In this document: positions 23,191 through 30,782 of the stretch, one piece after another
How the letters are laid out: the number at the start of each line of letters is the position of its first letter
Numbering within the stretch: position 1 is the first letter of the stretch
NCBI RefSeq assembly: GCF_008923365.1
Contig: NZ_WBMR01000097.1
Span: 1-33,084 of the forward strand
Length of the DNA: 33,084 nucleotides
Reading direction: 5' to 3'
From: Actinomadura montaniterrae
Lineage (GTDB): Bacteria; Actinomycetota; Actinomycetes; Streptosporangiales; Streptosporangiaceae
Translations under genes and position numbers: made by a program
Notes under the pieces: model-generated
The model's database searches: none
What the model was told of the DNA's origin: nothing
What the model saw: the letters and a program-made list of their open reading frames with translations, nothing else

Positions 23191-25497
23191 TCAGGGGGCC
23201 GCTTCCAGGAGGACGGCGAGGAGCGTCAGCGCGCCCTGCTTGTCGAGGGGCTCGTTGCCGTTGCCGCACTTGGGGGACTGGATGCAGGACGGGCAGCCGG
23301 AGTCGCATTCGCAGGACGCGATCGCGTCGCGGGTGGCGCGCAGCCAGGCGGACGCGTCGGCGTAGCCGCGTTCGGCGAAGCCGGCGCCGCCCTCGTGGCC
23401 GTCGTAGACGAAGACGGTTAGCAGCCCGGTGTCCGGGTGGACGGCGGTGGAGACGCCGCCGATGTCCCACCGGTCGCAGGTGGCGTAGAGGGGGAGCAGC
23501 CCGATGGAGGCGTGCTCGGCGGCATGGGCGGCGCCCGCGAGGTCGAGGTCGCCGAGGGCGTCGACCTGGGCCTCCGACAGCGTCCACCAGACGGCGCGGG
23601 TGCGCAGGGTGCGGGGCGGCAGGTCGAGGGGCTTCTCGCCGAGCATCTCGCCGGTCTGGACGCGGCGCATCTGGTAGGCGACGACCTGGCTGGTGACGTC
23701 GACGGTGCCGTAGCAGAGCGTCGCGTCGCCCCAGGAGGTGGAGCGGAGCCGTTCGGCGATGGTGATGTCGGTGACGTCGCGGGCGGTGGTGGAGTAGTCG
23801 GGGTCGGCGGCCTCGACGAGCGCGACGGAGTCGTCCAGGTCGAGGGTCTGGACGATGAACGAGTCGCCCTGGTGGATGTAGACGGCGCCGTCGTGGACGG
23901 TGGTGTGCGCGGACGCCTCGTCGACGGTGCCGAGGAGGCGTCCGGTTGCGGTCTCGACGACCTGGACGGGCGCGCCGCCCGCGCCGCGGATGTCGGCGAG
24001 GTCGCAGGCCTTGTCGCGGCGCGTCCAGTACCAGCCGTTGGGGCGGCGGCGCAGGAACCCGCGGCGGACGAGGTCGGGCAGCAGGTCGGCGGTGGACGGC
24101 CCGAAGAGCGCGGCGTCGTCGTCGGTGAGGGGCAGTTCGGACGCGGCGGCGCACAGGTGCGGTTCGAGGACGTACGGGTTGTCGGGGTCGAGGACGGTCG
24201 CCTCGACGGGCGTCCCGAAGATCGCCTCGGGGTGGTGGACGAGGAAGGTGTCGAGGGGGTCGTCGCGGGCGACGAGGACGGACAGGGCGGCCTGCCCGGA
24301 GCGTCCGGCGCGTCCGGCCTGCTGCCAGAGGGACGCGCGGGTGCCGGGCCAGCCGCAGACGAGGACGGCGTCGAGCCCGGACACGTCGACGCCGAGTTCG
24401 AGGGCGTTCGTGCTGGCCAGGCCGACGATGGAGCGGGAGCGGAGCGCGGCTTCGAGGGCGCGGCGCTCTTCGGGGAGGTACCCGGCGCGGTACGCGGCGA
24501 CCTGGTCGGCGAGCGCGGGCGCGACCTCGTGCAGGGCGCGTTTGGCGCCGAGCGCGACGGACTCGGCGCCGCGCCGGGACCGGACGAACGCGAGGGTCTG
24601 GACGCCTTCGACGACGAGGTCGGCGAGGAGGTCGCCGGCTTCGGCGGTGGCGGTGCGGCGGACGGGTGCGCCCTGCTCGCCGCGCAGGTCGGTGAGGGGC
24701 GGTTCCCAGAGCGCGAAGGTGGCGGGGCCGCGCGGGGAGGCGTCGTCGTCGACGGCGACGACGTCGAGGCCGGTGAGGCGGGACGCGGTGGACGCCGGTT
24801 CGGACGTGGTCGCGGACGCCAGGATGAAGGTGGGCGAGGCGTGGTAGCGGGCGCAGATCCGGCGGAGGCGGCGCAGGATCTGCGCGACGTGCGAGCCGAA
24901 GACGCCTCGGTATCCGTGCGCCTCGTCGACGACGACGTAGCGGAGGCGGCGCAGGAACGACGACCAGCGGGAGTGCCCGGGCAGGATCGACCGGTGCAGC
25001 ATGTCCGGATTCGTCAGCACATAGTTGGCGTGCTGGCGGACCCAGGACCGCTCGTCCTGCGGAGTGTCACCGTCGTACGTCGCCGCGCGGACGCGGGTGA
25101 GGCGCAGGCCGCGCAGCGCGCGGAGCTGGTCGGCGGCGAGCGCCTTCGTCGGGGACAGGTAGAGGATCGTCCCCTCGCGGCGGTGGTCGTCCTCGCCCGC
25201 ATAGATCGCCTCGATCGAGGGCAGCAGGTAGGCGAGGGACTTTCCGGAGGCGGTGCCTGTGGCGATGATCACAGAGCGGCCGGCGCGGGCGTGCTCCGCG
25301 GCGGCGGCCTGGTGCTCCCACGGGGCCTCGATCCCGGCGGCGGCCAGCCGGTCCACGAGCAGCGGGGGCGACCACGACGGCCACCCTGCACGACGGCCCT
25401 CACGTGCGGGAACGCGCTCCACATGGGTGATGCGGTCCCGCCGCGACGGGTCGGCGAGCAGCCGGTCGAGAGGGGTTGAAGATCTTTGGGCGGGCAT
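23191..25497 (-). CDS. DEAH-box helicase of the YprA/MrfA (DUF1998) type
   Basis: A 768-residue superfamily 2 DNA helicase. Visible motifs: Walker A IIATGTASGKSLAYLLP (about 78-94), YLSPTKALAADQ (Ia), YVVVDEAHGYRGVFGSH (DEAH box, about 190), LASATTSEP (III), the second RecA domain with FVRSRRGAES and WQQAGRAGRSGQ (VI), and a C-terminal DUF1998 region ending in a Cys cluster (CECDSGCPSC, then C five residues later) that binds zinc in MrfA. B. subtilis MrfA repairs mitomycin adducts with the nuclease MrfB; no MrfB homologue is seen here. It corresponds to Rv3649 and always sits near the tad genes, hence the family label helicase/secretion neighbourhood. ATG start; no strong ribosome site. Confidence 0.93.
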   Translation of the reverse strand: MPAQRSSTPLDRLLADPSRRDRITHVERVPAREGRRAGWPSWSPPLLVDRLAAAGIEAPWEHQAAAAEHARAGRSVIIATGTASGKSLAYLLPSIEAIYAGEDDHRREGTILYLSPTKALAADQLRALRGLRLTRVRAATYDGDTPQDERSWVRQHANYVLTNPDMLHRSILPGHSRWSSFLRRLRYVVVDEAHGYRGVFGSHVAQILRRLRRICARYHASPTFILASATTSEPASTASRLTGLDVVAVDDDASPRGPATFALWEPPLTDLRGEQGAPVRRTATAEAGDLLADLVVEGVQTLAFVRSRRGAESVALGAKRALHEVAPALADQVAAYRAGYLPEERRALEAALRSRSIVGLASTNALELGVDVSGLDAVLVCGWPGTRASLWQQAGRAGRSGQAALSVLVARDDPLDTFLVHHPEAIFGTPVEATVLDPDNPYVLEPHLCAAASELPLTDDDAALFGPSTADLLPDLVRRGFLRRRPNGWYWTRRDKACDLADIRGAGGAPVQVVETATGRLLGTVDEASAHTTVHDGAVYIHQGDSFIVQTLDLDDSVALVEAADPDYSTTARDVTDITIAERLRSTSWGDATLCYGTVDVTSQVVAYQMRRVQTGEMLGEKPLDLPPRTLRTRAVWWTLSEAQVDALGDLDLAGAAHAAEHASIGLLPLYATCDRWDIGGVSTAVHPDTGLLTVFVYDGHEGGAGFAERGYADASAWLRATRDAIASCECDSGCPSCIQSPKCGNGNEPLDKQGALTLLAVLLEAAP

Positions 25498-25745
25498 CAG
25501 GTTTTCAGTTTGCCAGCCGGGGCAAAACTACGGGAACGCCCCGGCGCCGGTGGGCCCGCTCCCCCTGTGCTCATCTGTGGATCAGCAGGTCAGACGGGAC
25601 GGCGCGAACTTTCGCCCGACTGGTCGATAACGTGCGTGCGCCGCGCCGGAGCGTGGTTGAATCACGGCGATGTCTCGCCGCCCGGGCCGCCGCCGCGGAG
25701 CCCGGAGGGCGGGATCGGATTGTGCTGCACGGCGCTGGAGGATTT

Positions 25746-26099
25746 GTGGACCTGAAGGTGAACGACTACACCACCGACGATGGCCTCACCGTCATCAACG
25801 TGGAGGGCGAGATCGACGTCTACACGGCGCCGAAGCTTCGCGAGAAGCTCATCGACCTGGTCAACAAGGGCAAGTTCCACCTGCTCGTGGACATGGAGAA
25901 GGTCGAGTTCCTGGACTCGACCGGCCTCGGCGTCCTGGTCGGCGGGCTGAAGCGGGTCCGCGCGCACGACGGCTCGCTGGAGCTGGTCTGCACCCAGGAG
26001 CGCATCCTCAAGATCTTCCGGATCACGGGGCTGACCAAGGTCTTCGGCATCCACGACTCGATCGCCGAGGCCGAGGAGAAGCGCAAGGGCGCGAAGTAG
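25746..26099 (+). CDS. bldG: Anti-anti-sigma factor BldG
   Basis: A 117-residue STAS protein close to Streptomyces BldG. EGEIDVYTAPKLREKL and VDMEKVEFLDSTGLGVLVGG are near-identical to BldG as I recall it; the phosphorylated Ser is in LDSTGLG (about residue 58), and RILKIFRITGLTKVF follows. In its unphosphorylated form it frees sigma factors by binding anti-sigma kinases; in Streptomyces it is essential for aerial growth and antibiotic production. GTG start, with GGAGGA four bases upstream. The partner kinase gene begins 16 bases after the stop. The ~250-base gap to the divergent helicase holds its promoter(s), which I cannot place firmly, and a near-match to a DnaA box (TGTGGATCA at 25576). 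Confidence 0.96.
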   Translation: MDLKVNDYTTDDGLTVINVEGEIDVYTAPKLREKLIDLVNKGKFHLLVDMEKVEFLDSTGLGVLVGGLKRVRAHDGSLELVCTQERILKIFRITGLTKVFGIHDSIAEAEEKRKGAK

Positions 26100-26115
26100 G
26101 CGGCCTGACACCACG

Positions 26116-26556
26116 ATGGCGACCGTTGAACTGTCCTTCAGTGCGCTGCCCGTCCACGTCCGGACCGCCCGGCTGATCGTGACCGCGGTGGCCCGCCGCA
26201 GCGGCGTCGCCGAGGCGCTGCTGGACGAGGTGAGGCTGGCGGTCGGCGAGGCGTGCTCGCGGGCCGTGGAGGCGCACCGCCTGCACTGCCCGGACGAGCC
26301 CGTCCGGCTCGAGCTGACCGGCGCGGGCCGCCGCTTCGAGGTCACGGTGAGCGACACCGTGCCCGGCGACGACGCGGCGGGCGGGCCGCCGGCGGGGCCG
26401 GACGAGGACGACCTGGAGTTCGATCTGGGCGAGGGCACCGCCGAGCTCGGGCTGGCGGTCATCGCCGGGCTCGCCGACGACGTGGAGATCGCCACCACGC
26501 CGAAGGGCGTCCAGATCAGGATGAGCTGGCCCGCGGAGGCCGAGGCGACCATCTGA
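26116..26556 (+). CDS. RsbW-like anti-sigma/HATPase partner of BldG
   Basis: A 146-residue GHKL-type ATP-binding protein. The N-box is EVRLAVGEACSRAVEAH (about 38-54), a DTVPGDDAAGG segment with the Mg/adenine-contacting Asp follows, and an acidic linker leads to GTAELGLAVIAGLADDV, the G-box region, in degenerate form. It matches the SCO3548-type kinase encoded after bldG in Streptomyces, which phosphorylates or binds BldG in partner switching. Sixteen bases separate it from bldG, so the two are surely cotranscribed. The degenerate glycine box leaves open whether it hydrolyses ATP or acts only by binding. A strong hairpin lies 68 bases after the stop. Confidence 0.88.
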   Translation: MATVELSFSALPVHVRTARLIVTAVARRSGVAEALLDEVRLAVGEACSRAVEAHRLHCPDEPVRLELTGAGRRFEVTVSDTVPGDDAAGGPPAGPDEDDLEFDLGEGTAELGLAVIAGLADDVEIATTPKGVQIRMSWPAEAEATI

Positions 26557-26623
26557 CTCCGGCCGCGGCCGGGCGGACATGGCCGGCCCGCAAAGGCAGC
26601 GCGCACCCCGTCCCCCAGACCGC

Positions 26624-26659
26624 ATGGCGAAGGCCCCGCCCCGGCGGGGCCTTCGCCAT
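26624..26659 (+). terminator. Strong hairpin terminator of the bldG operon
   Basis: A perfect 15-bp stem ATGGCGAAGGCCCCG/CGGGGCCTTCGCCAT, extended by one C-G pair inside the six-base loop, with no U tract. It is the usual actinobacterial type. Confidence 0.85.
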
Positions 26660-26686
26660 CTCTGCGGGCCTTCGCCGTCCCTGCGG

Positions 26687-26880
26687 TCGACGGCGGTGAC
26701 GAGGAGGAGGCCGCCCGGGCGCAGCGCGCGCAGCGACCGCTCGCCCCACCCCGCCGCCGACGGCGCCGTGCCCAAGGACGCCGAGGACGCCGACGGCGCC
26801 GTGCCTGAGGTCGCGGTCGCCCTCCCGCGCTCTGGCGGCGTCCACGAGGCCTGCCGGGCTGTGAGGCCGACGAGCGGCAG
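26687..26880 (-). pseudogene. Possible remnant of a SAM-dependent methyltransferase gene
   Basis: The minus strand encodes GWGERSLRALRPGGLLLVTA, then VDRR, with almost pure G/C third positions; RALRPGG followed by hydrophobic residues is the usual end of strand 4 to 5 in class I methyltransferases. Upstream on the same strand VEGAVLPLVGLTARQ is in the same frame, but DAARAREGDRDLRHG lies in another, which suggests a frameshift. No start, full domain or ribosome site is seen. A 33-bp direct repeat (GCCGACGGCGCCGTGCC at 26756 and 26789) lies inside. Chance coding appearance in GC-rich DNA is a real alternative. Confidence 0.3.
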
Positions 26881-26895
26881 CACGGCGCCCTCAAC

Positions 26896-27084
26896 GTGGC
26901 TCAGCGGCGGCCTTGGCGCGGACCGAGGACACCGTCGGAGTTCGCGCTCGCCAAGGTGTTCAAGCGCGGGTCCGGCGTGGCGCCGTGCGGCTACCGCAAG
27001 ACCGGTGCCCGCGCCCGCTCGTGCCTGAAGGCCGCACTTGGGGCTTGTGTGGCCCCTGGGGCGGAAGGGCGGAGAGGCGTGTGA
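26896..27084 (+). CDS. Small hypothetical ORF, 62 aa
   Basis: From a GTG, the middle of this frame (PSEFALAKVFKRGSGVAPCG, then YRKTGARARSCLKAA) has strongly G/C-biased wobble positions and a basic, two-Cys composition; the two ends do not. No ribosome site is visible and no family is recognised. It may be a fragment of a decayed gene like the neighbouring methyltransferase-like stretch. Confidence 0.25.
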   Translation: MAQRRPWRGPRTPSEFALAKVFKRGSGVAPCGYRKTGARARSCLKAALGACVAPGAEGRRGV

Positions 27085-27343
27085 GATTCTCTCCAAAGAA
27101 TGATCTTGAATCGTCCGGATTTGGGCCTGGACATATTGTGTGTTAATGCCTAGCTTAATTACCGAGCGGCGCGCGCCGCGCCGCCGGGCGACGCTGGCCG
27201 CGGCCCTGTCAAGGCAGCCGCGGGGTAATAGTGTGCTTACCCGGACTGACCTGCTGAAATAGCGGCCGACCCGGTTCAAAGGTCAAATTACGGCGTAATG
27301 CGGATTGCTTTTCCGTGACATCCTCATTAAGGGTCTGGCGCCC
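27085..27343 (+). promoter_or_regulatory. AT-richer regulatory island before hppA
   Basis: A stretch clearly less GC-rich than its surroundings. It holds an inverted repeat GGGTAA/TTACCC with an eight-base gap (27223-27242), a near-perfect 13-base palindrome ATTACG-G-CGTAAT (27287-27299) and a possible promoter TTGCTT-17-TAAGGG (27305-27333). No gene is visible. These are candidate operator sites for hppA. Confidence 0.45.
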
Positions 27344-27372
27344 TTCTCATTCGCCCTCCGCCTGCGTAGACT
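27344..27372 (+). promoter_or_regulatory. Probable hppA promoter
   Basis: TTCTCA and TAGACT with a 17-base spacer; the expected start is near 27379, giving a 5' leader of about 100 bases before the hppA ATG. Confidence 0.5.
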
Positions 27373-27481
27373 CCCGGCACCCGCGCTGCCGTGCGAGGCG
27401 TTCGAAATCAGGACTCGCGGGGTAGGCGGTAAAGATCGTCTTTTGACGGTCGGATCGCAACGCCCCTGTCGAGGAGGACGG

Positions 27482-29962
27482 ATGTCTGGGCTTTCCCTGT
27501 CAAGCCCGGCCACTGCAGCAGCAGACGTGGATCTCGGCGGCGGCGACCTGTCACTGGTCGTCGTCGTAGCCGTGATCGCCCTGCTGGCACTGGCCGTCGC
27601 CGCGGGTCTGGTACGCGATGTACTGGCCGCGGGTCAGGGCACCGAGAAGATGCAGGAGATCGCGCGCGCGGTCCAGGTCGGCGCGAGCGCCTACCTGAAA
27701 CGCCAGTTCCGCACGGTCGGCGTCTTCGTGGTGCTCATTCCGCTGGTGCTGCTGCTCCTGCCCGCCGACTCCTGGAGCGAGCGCATCGGGCGGTCGGTGT
27801 TCTTCGTCATCGGGGCGGTGTTCTCGGCCGTCACCGGCTTCACCGGGATGTGGCTGGCGGTCCGCGGCAACGTGCGGGTCGCGGCGGCGGCCCGCGAGGA
27901 GGGCGGCGAGAAGACCGCGATGCGGATCGCGTTCCGCACCGGCGGCGTCGCCGGCATGTTCACCGTCGGCCTCGGGCTGTTCGGCGCGGCGATCGTCGTG
28001 CTGGCCTACCAGGGCGACGCGCCGAAGGTCCTGGAGGGCTTCGGGTTCGGCGCCGCGCTGCTCGCGATGTTCATGCGGGTCGGTGGCGGCATCTTCACCA
28101 AGGCCGCCGACGTCGGCGCCGACCTGGTCGGCAAGGTCGAGCAGGGCATCCCGGAGGACGACCCGCGCAACGCGGCGACGATCGCCGACAACGTGGGCGA
28201 CAACGTCGGCGACTGCGCCGGCATGGCCGCGGACCTGTTCGAGTCGTACTCGGTGATGCTGGTCGCCGCGCTCATCCTGGGCACCGCGGCGTTCGGCACG
28301 CAGGGCCTGGTGTTCCCGCTGCTGGTGCCGATGATCGGCGTCATCACCGCGGTGATCGGCATCTTCGCGGTGATGCCGCGCGACGGCGACCGGTCCGGGA
28401 TGTCGGCGATCAACCGCGGCTTCTTCATCTCCGCGATCATCTCCGCGGTGCTCGTCGCGATCGCCGCGTTCGCCTACCTGCCCTCGTCGTTCGCCGACCT
28501 GGACGGCGGGATCCACAACGTGGACGCCGACCCGCGCTGGGTGGCGCTCGGCTCGGTGATCATCGGCATCGTGCTGGCGAGCGCGATCCAGCTGCTCACC
28601 GGCTACTTCACCGAGACGAACCGCAAGCCGGTGAAGGAGGTCACCGACAGCGCCCGGACGGGCCCGGCGACCGTCATCCTGTCCGGCATCTCGCTCGGCC
28701 TGGAGTCGGCGGTCTACACCGCGCTCGTCATCGGCGCCGCCGTCTACGGGGCGTTCCTGCTCGGCTTCGGCAACACCACCGTCGCGCTGTTCGCGGTGGC
28801 GATGGCCGGCACCGGGCTGCTCACCACCGTCGGCGTGATCGTGTCCATGGACACCTTCGGGCCCGTGTCCGACAACGCGCAGGGCATCGCGGAGATGTCC
28901 GGCGACGTCCAGGGCGAGGCCGCGTCGGTGCTGGAGCGGCTGGACGCGGTCGGCAACACCACCAAGGCGATCACCAAGGGCATCGCGATCGCGACGGCGG
29001 TGCTCGCGGCGACCGCGCTGTTCGGCTCGTTCGGGACGGCGGTCAACTCCGCGCTCGCGGACGCGTCCAAGTCCGCGAAGGACGCGATCGGCTCGCAGTT
29101 CAACCACGGCATCAACCTGTCGATCGACAACCCGAACGTGCTGATCGGGCTGATCATCGGCGCGGCCGTGGTGTTCCTGTTCTCCGGCCTGGCGATCATG
29201 GCGGTGGGCCGGGCGGCCGGACGGGTCGTGGTGGAGGTGCGCGAGCAGTTCCGCACCAAGCCCGGGATCATGGACTACACCGAGAAGCCGGACTACGACC
29301 GGGTCGTGGACATCTGCACCCGGGACGCGCAGCGCGAGCTGGCCACCCCCGGCCTGCTGGCGATCATGACGCCGATCGCGGTCGGGTTCGCGCTCGGGTA
29401 CGCGCCGCTCGGCGCCTACCTCGGCGGCGCGATCGCGGCGGGCGTGCTGATGGCGGTGTTCCTCGCGAACGCCGGCGGCGCGTGGGACAACGCGAAGAAG
29501 GTCGTCGAGGAGGGCTTCCTCGGCGGCAAGGGCAGCGAGGCGCACGAGGCGACGGTGATCGGCGACACGGTCGGCGACCCGTTCAAGGACACCGCCGGCC
29601 CCGCGATCAACCCGCTGATCAAGGTGATGAACCTGGTCGCGCTGCTGATCGCGGACGCGGTCGTGACGTACGCCGACAACTACGCGCTGCGGGCCGGCGT
29701 GACGGTCGTGGCGGTCGGCATCGTCGTCGCGGCGATCGTCGTCTCCAAGCGCCGCGCGGACCCGATCGCCCCGTCGGCCGACGCGGGCGGCGACCGGGCG
29801 GCGAGCCCCGGCAAGGTCGAGGGCGGCGACGGCAAGGGCGGCGCCGTCGAGGCGACCGCGCCGGAGCAGGCGCCGGCGCCCGCCGAGGAGGCGGTCGCGG
29901 TCGAGGCGAACGGCTCGGCGGCGTCCGGGAAGGCGGACGAGTCCCCGGCCGGGGCGTCCTGA
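27482..29962 (+). CDS. hppA: Membrane-bound proton-pumping inorganic pyrophosphatase
   Basis: Couples PPi hydrolysis to proton export across the membrane. 826 residues with about 16 membrane helices. Substrate loops are intact: GADLVGKVEQGIPEDDPRN, then DNVGDNVGDCAGMAADLFES (about 215-255), and DTVGDPFKDTAGPAINPLIK near the C-terminus. GNTTKAITKG (about 490) has the Lys that marks the K+-independent H+-pumping class. After the last helix there is a ~70-residue Ala/Glu/Gly tail not needed for the core enzyme. ATG start with GAGGAGG just upstream; an in-frame ATG 59 codons earlier lies in the promoter region and is rejected. A hairpin terminator follows. In Streptomyces hppA also lies next to the bldG pair. 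Confidence 0.97.
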   Translation: MSGLSLSSPATAAADVDLGGGDLSLVVVVAVIALLALAVAAGLVRDVLAAGQGTEKMQEIARAVQVGASAYLKRQFRTVGVFVVLIPLVLLLLPADSWSERIGRSVFFVIGAVFSAVTGFTGMWLAVRGNVRVAAAAREEGGEKTAMRIAFRTGGVAGMFTVGLGLFGAAIVVLAYQGDAPKVLEGFGFGAALLAMFMRVGGGIFTKAADVGADLVGKVEQGIPEDDPRNAATIADNVGDNVGDCAGMAADLFESYSVMLVAALILGTAAFGTQGLVFPLLVPMIGVITAVIGIFAVMPRDGDRSGMSAINRGFFISAIISAVLVAIAAFAYLPSSFADLDGGIHNVDADPRWVALGSVIIGIVLASAIQLLTGYFTETNRKPVKEVTDSARTGPATVILSGISLGLESAVYTALVIGAAVYGAFLLGFGNTTVALFAVAMAGTGLLTTVGVIVSMDTFGPVSDNAQGIAEMSGDVQGEAASVLERLDAVGNTTKAITKGIAIATAVLAATALFGSFGTAVNSALADASKSAKDAIGSQFNHGINLSIDNPNVLIGLIIGAAVVFLFSGLAIMAVGRAAGRVVVEVREQFRTKPGIMDYTEKPDYDRVVDICTRDAQRELATPGLLAIMTPIAVGFALGYAPLGAYLGGAIAAGVLMAVFLANAGGAWDNAKKVVEEGFLGGKGSEAHEATVIGDTVGDPFKDTAGPAINPLIKVMNLVALLIADAVVTYADNYALRAGVTVVAVGIVVAAIVVSKRRADPIAPSADAGGDRAASPGKVEGGDGKGGAVEATAPEQAPAPAEEAVAVEANGSAASGKADESPAGAS

Positions 29963-29977
29963 TCCGTCCTGATCGCG

Positions 29978-30008
29978 AGGGGCCGGTGGCGTCGCGCCAC
30001 CGGCCCCT
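29978..30008 (+). terminator. Hairpin terminator after hppA
   Basis: A perfect 12-bp stem GGGGCCGGTGGC/GCCACCGGCCCC, extended by an A-T pair, closes loop GTCGC and begins 15 bases after the hppA stop. It is followed by a short pyrimidine-rich run. Confidence 0.85.
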
Positions 30009-30095
30009 TCCGCGTTCCCCCCGGGTGGTGTCCGGAGCACGCGGGACCGGTCGTACGCTGTACGCGGGAACGGGACCGAGGAAACGGGAGGCGCT

Positions 30096-30212
30096 GTGGC
30101 GAGCGGCGAGAAGCCGGCCTTGTCCGGCGGTAAGGGCTTCGCCCTGGTGCTGTGCGGGATGCTCGCCATCCTGCTCGCCCTGTGGGGGCTGGCGGCGCTG
30201 GTCGCGCCGTAG
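30096..30212 (+). CDS. Small single-helix membrane protein, 38 aa
   Basis: A short gene between hppA and the SixA-type gene. GTG start, with GGGAGG four bases upstream. The peptide has a polar N-terminus (VASGEKPALSGGKG) and one hydrophobic helix (FALVLCGMLAILLALWGLAA) ending LVAP before TAG. It has an ordinary ribosome site and lies after the hppA terminator; TACGCT at 30054 may be its -10. No family is recognised. Function unknown; small single-pass proteins often modulate larger membrane complexes, and the neighbour hppA is a possible partner (inference). Confidence 0.6.
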   Translation: MASGEKPALSGGKGFALVLCGMLAILLALWGLAALVAP

Positions 30213-30252
30213 CCCGCCGCGGGGCGGCGGCCTGCCGGCGGCGGCCGCGCCG

Positions 30253-30258
30253 TAGGCT
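30253..30258 (+). promoter_or_regulatory. -10 box for a leaderless SixA-type transcript
   Basis: TAGGCT (TANNNT) ends six bases before the ATG, with no Shine-Dalgarno sequence. Confidence 0.6.
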
Positions 30259-30264
30259 GGCGTC

Positions 30265-30738
30265 ATGCCGACGCTGATCGTGCTCCGCCACGCCAAGGCC
30301 GTCGCGGGCTTCGGGACGGCCGACATCGACCGCGCCCTCAACGACCGCGGGCGGCGCGACGCCGCGGCGGCCGGGGAGTGGCTGCGCGCGGAGGGCCTCG
30401 CCCCCGGGTGGGCGCTGTGCTCCCCCGCCGTGCGGACGCGGGAGACGCTCGACCTGCTCGCCGTCCGGCCCGCCGCCGGGACGGCGTTCGAGCCGAAGAT
30501 CTACGACAACGACCCGGAGATCCTGCTGCCCCTGGTCGCGGAGGCGCCGGACGGTGCCGGGACGGTCCTGCTCGTGGGGCACAACCCGTCGGTGCACCAG
30601 TTCGTCCACGACCTGACGGGCCAGGCCCCGGACAGCTTCCCGACGTGCGCGCTCGCCGTCATCGACCTCCCGGGCGCGTGGGCGGACGTGCGGCCCGGCG
30701 CCGGCACCCTCGTCACGTTCCGCACCCCGAAGGACTGA
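30265..30738 (+). CDS. SixA-type histidine phosphatase
   Basis: A 157-residue branch-2-like histidine phosphatase. The phosphoryl-accepting His is in LIVLRHAKA (residue 9), an Arg in SPAVRTRET (about 57) is the second phosphate ligand, and the second catalytic His is in LVGHNPSVHQF (about 106). Length matches SixA, which in E. coli removes phosphate from phospho-His proteins such as PtsO/ArcB; the target here is unknown. ATG start with a leaderless -10. It is convergent with the FUSC gene. Confidence 0.9.
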   Translation: MPTLIVLRHAKAVAGFGTADIDRALNDRGRRDAAAAGEWLRAEGLAPGWALCSPAVRTRETLDLLAVRPAAGTAFEPKIYDNDPEILLPLVAEAPDGAGTVLLVGHNPSVHQFVHDLTGQAPDSFPTCALAVIDLPGAWADVRPGAGTLVTFRTPKD

Positions 30739-30749
30739 CCCCTCCGGCG

Positions 30750-30773
30750 CCCCGGGCCGGGCCCGGGCCGGGG
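30750..30773. terminator. GC-only palindrome between convergent genes
   Basis: CCCCGG/CCGGGG arms enclose a GC-only segment that can pair further. Placed 12 bases after the SixA-type stop and 10 before the FUSC stop, it could terminate both transcripts. Confidence 0.4.
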
Positions 30774-30782
30774 CCGGAAGCG

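Noticed and set aside
25617..25633. WhiG-type or other developmental sigma promoter before bldG
   Set aside because: GGTCGATAA resembles the WhiG -10 GCCGATAA, but no TAAA -35 lies at the right distance; TAACGT has no good -35 either.
27551..30169. Long minus-strand open frame opposite hppA
   Set aside because: It is antisense to the clearly coding hppA and composed mostly of Arg, Asp, Val and His; no domain or ribosome site is seen.
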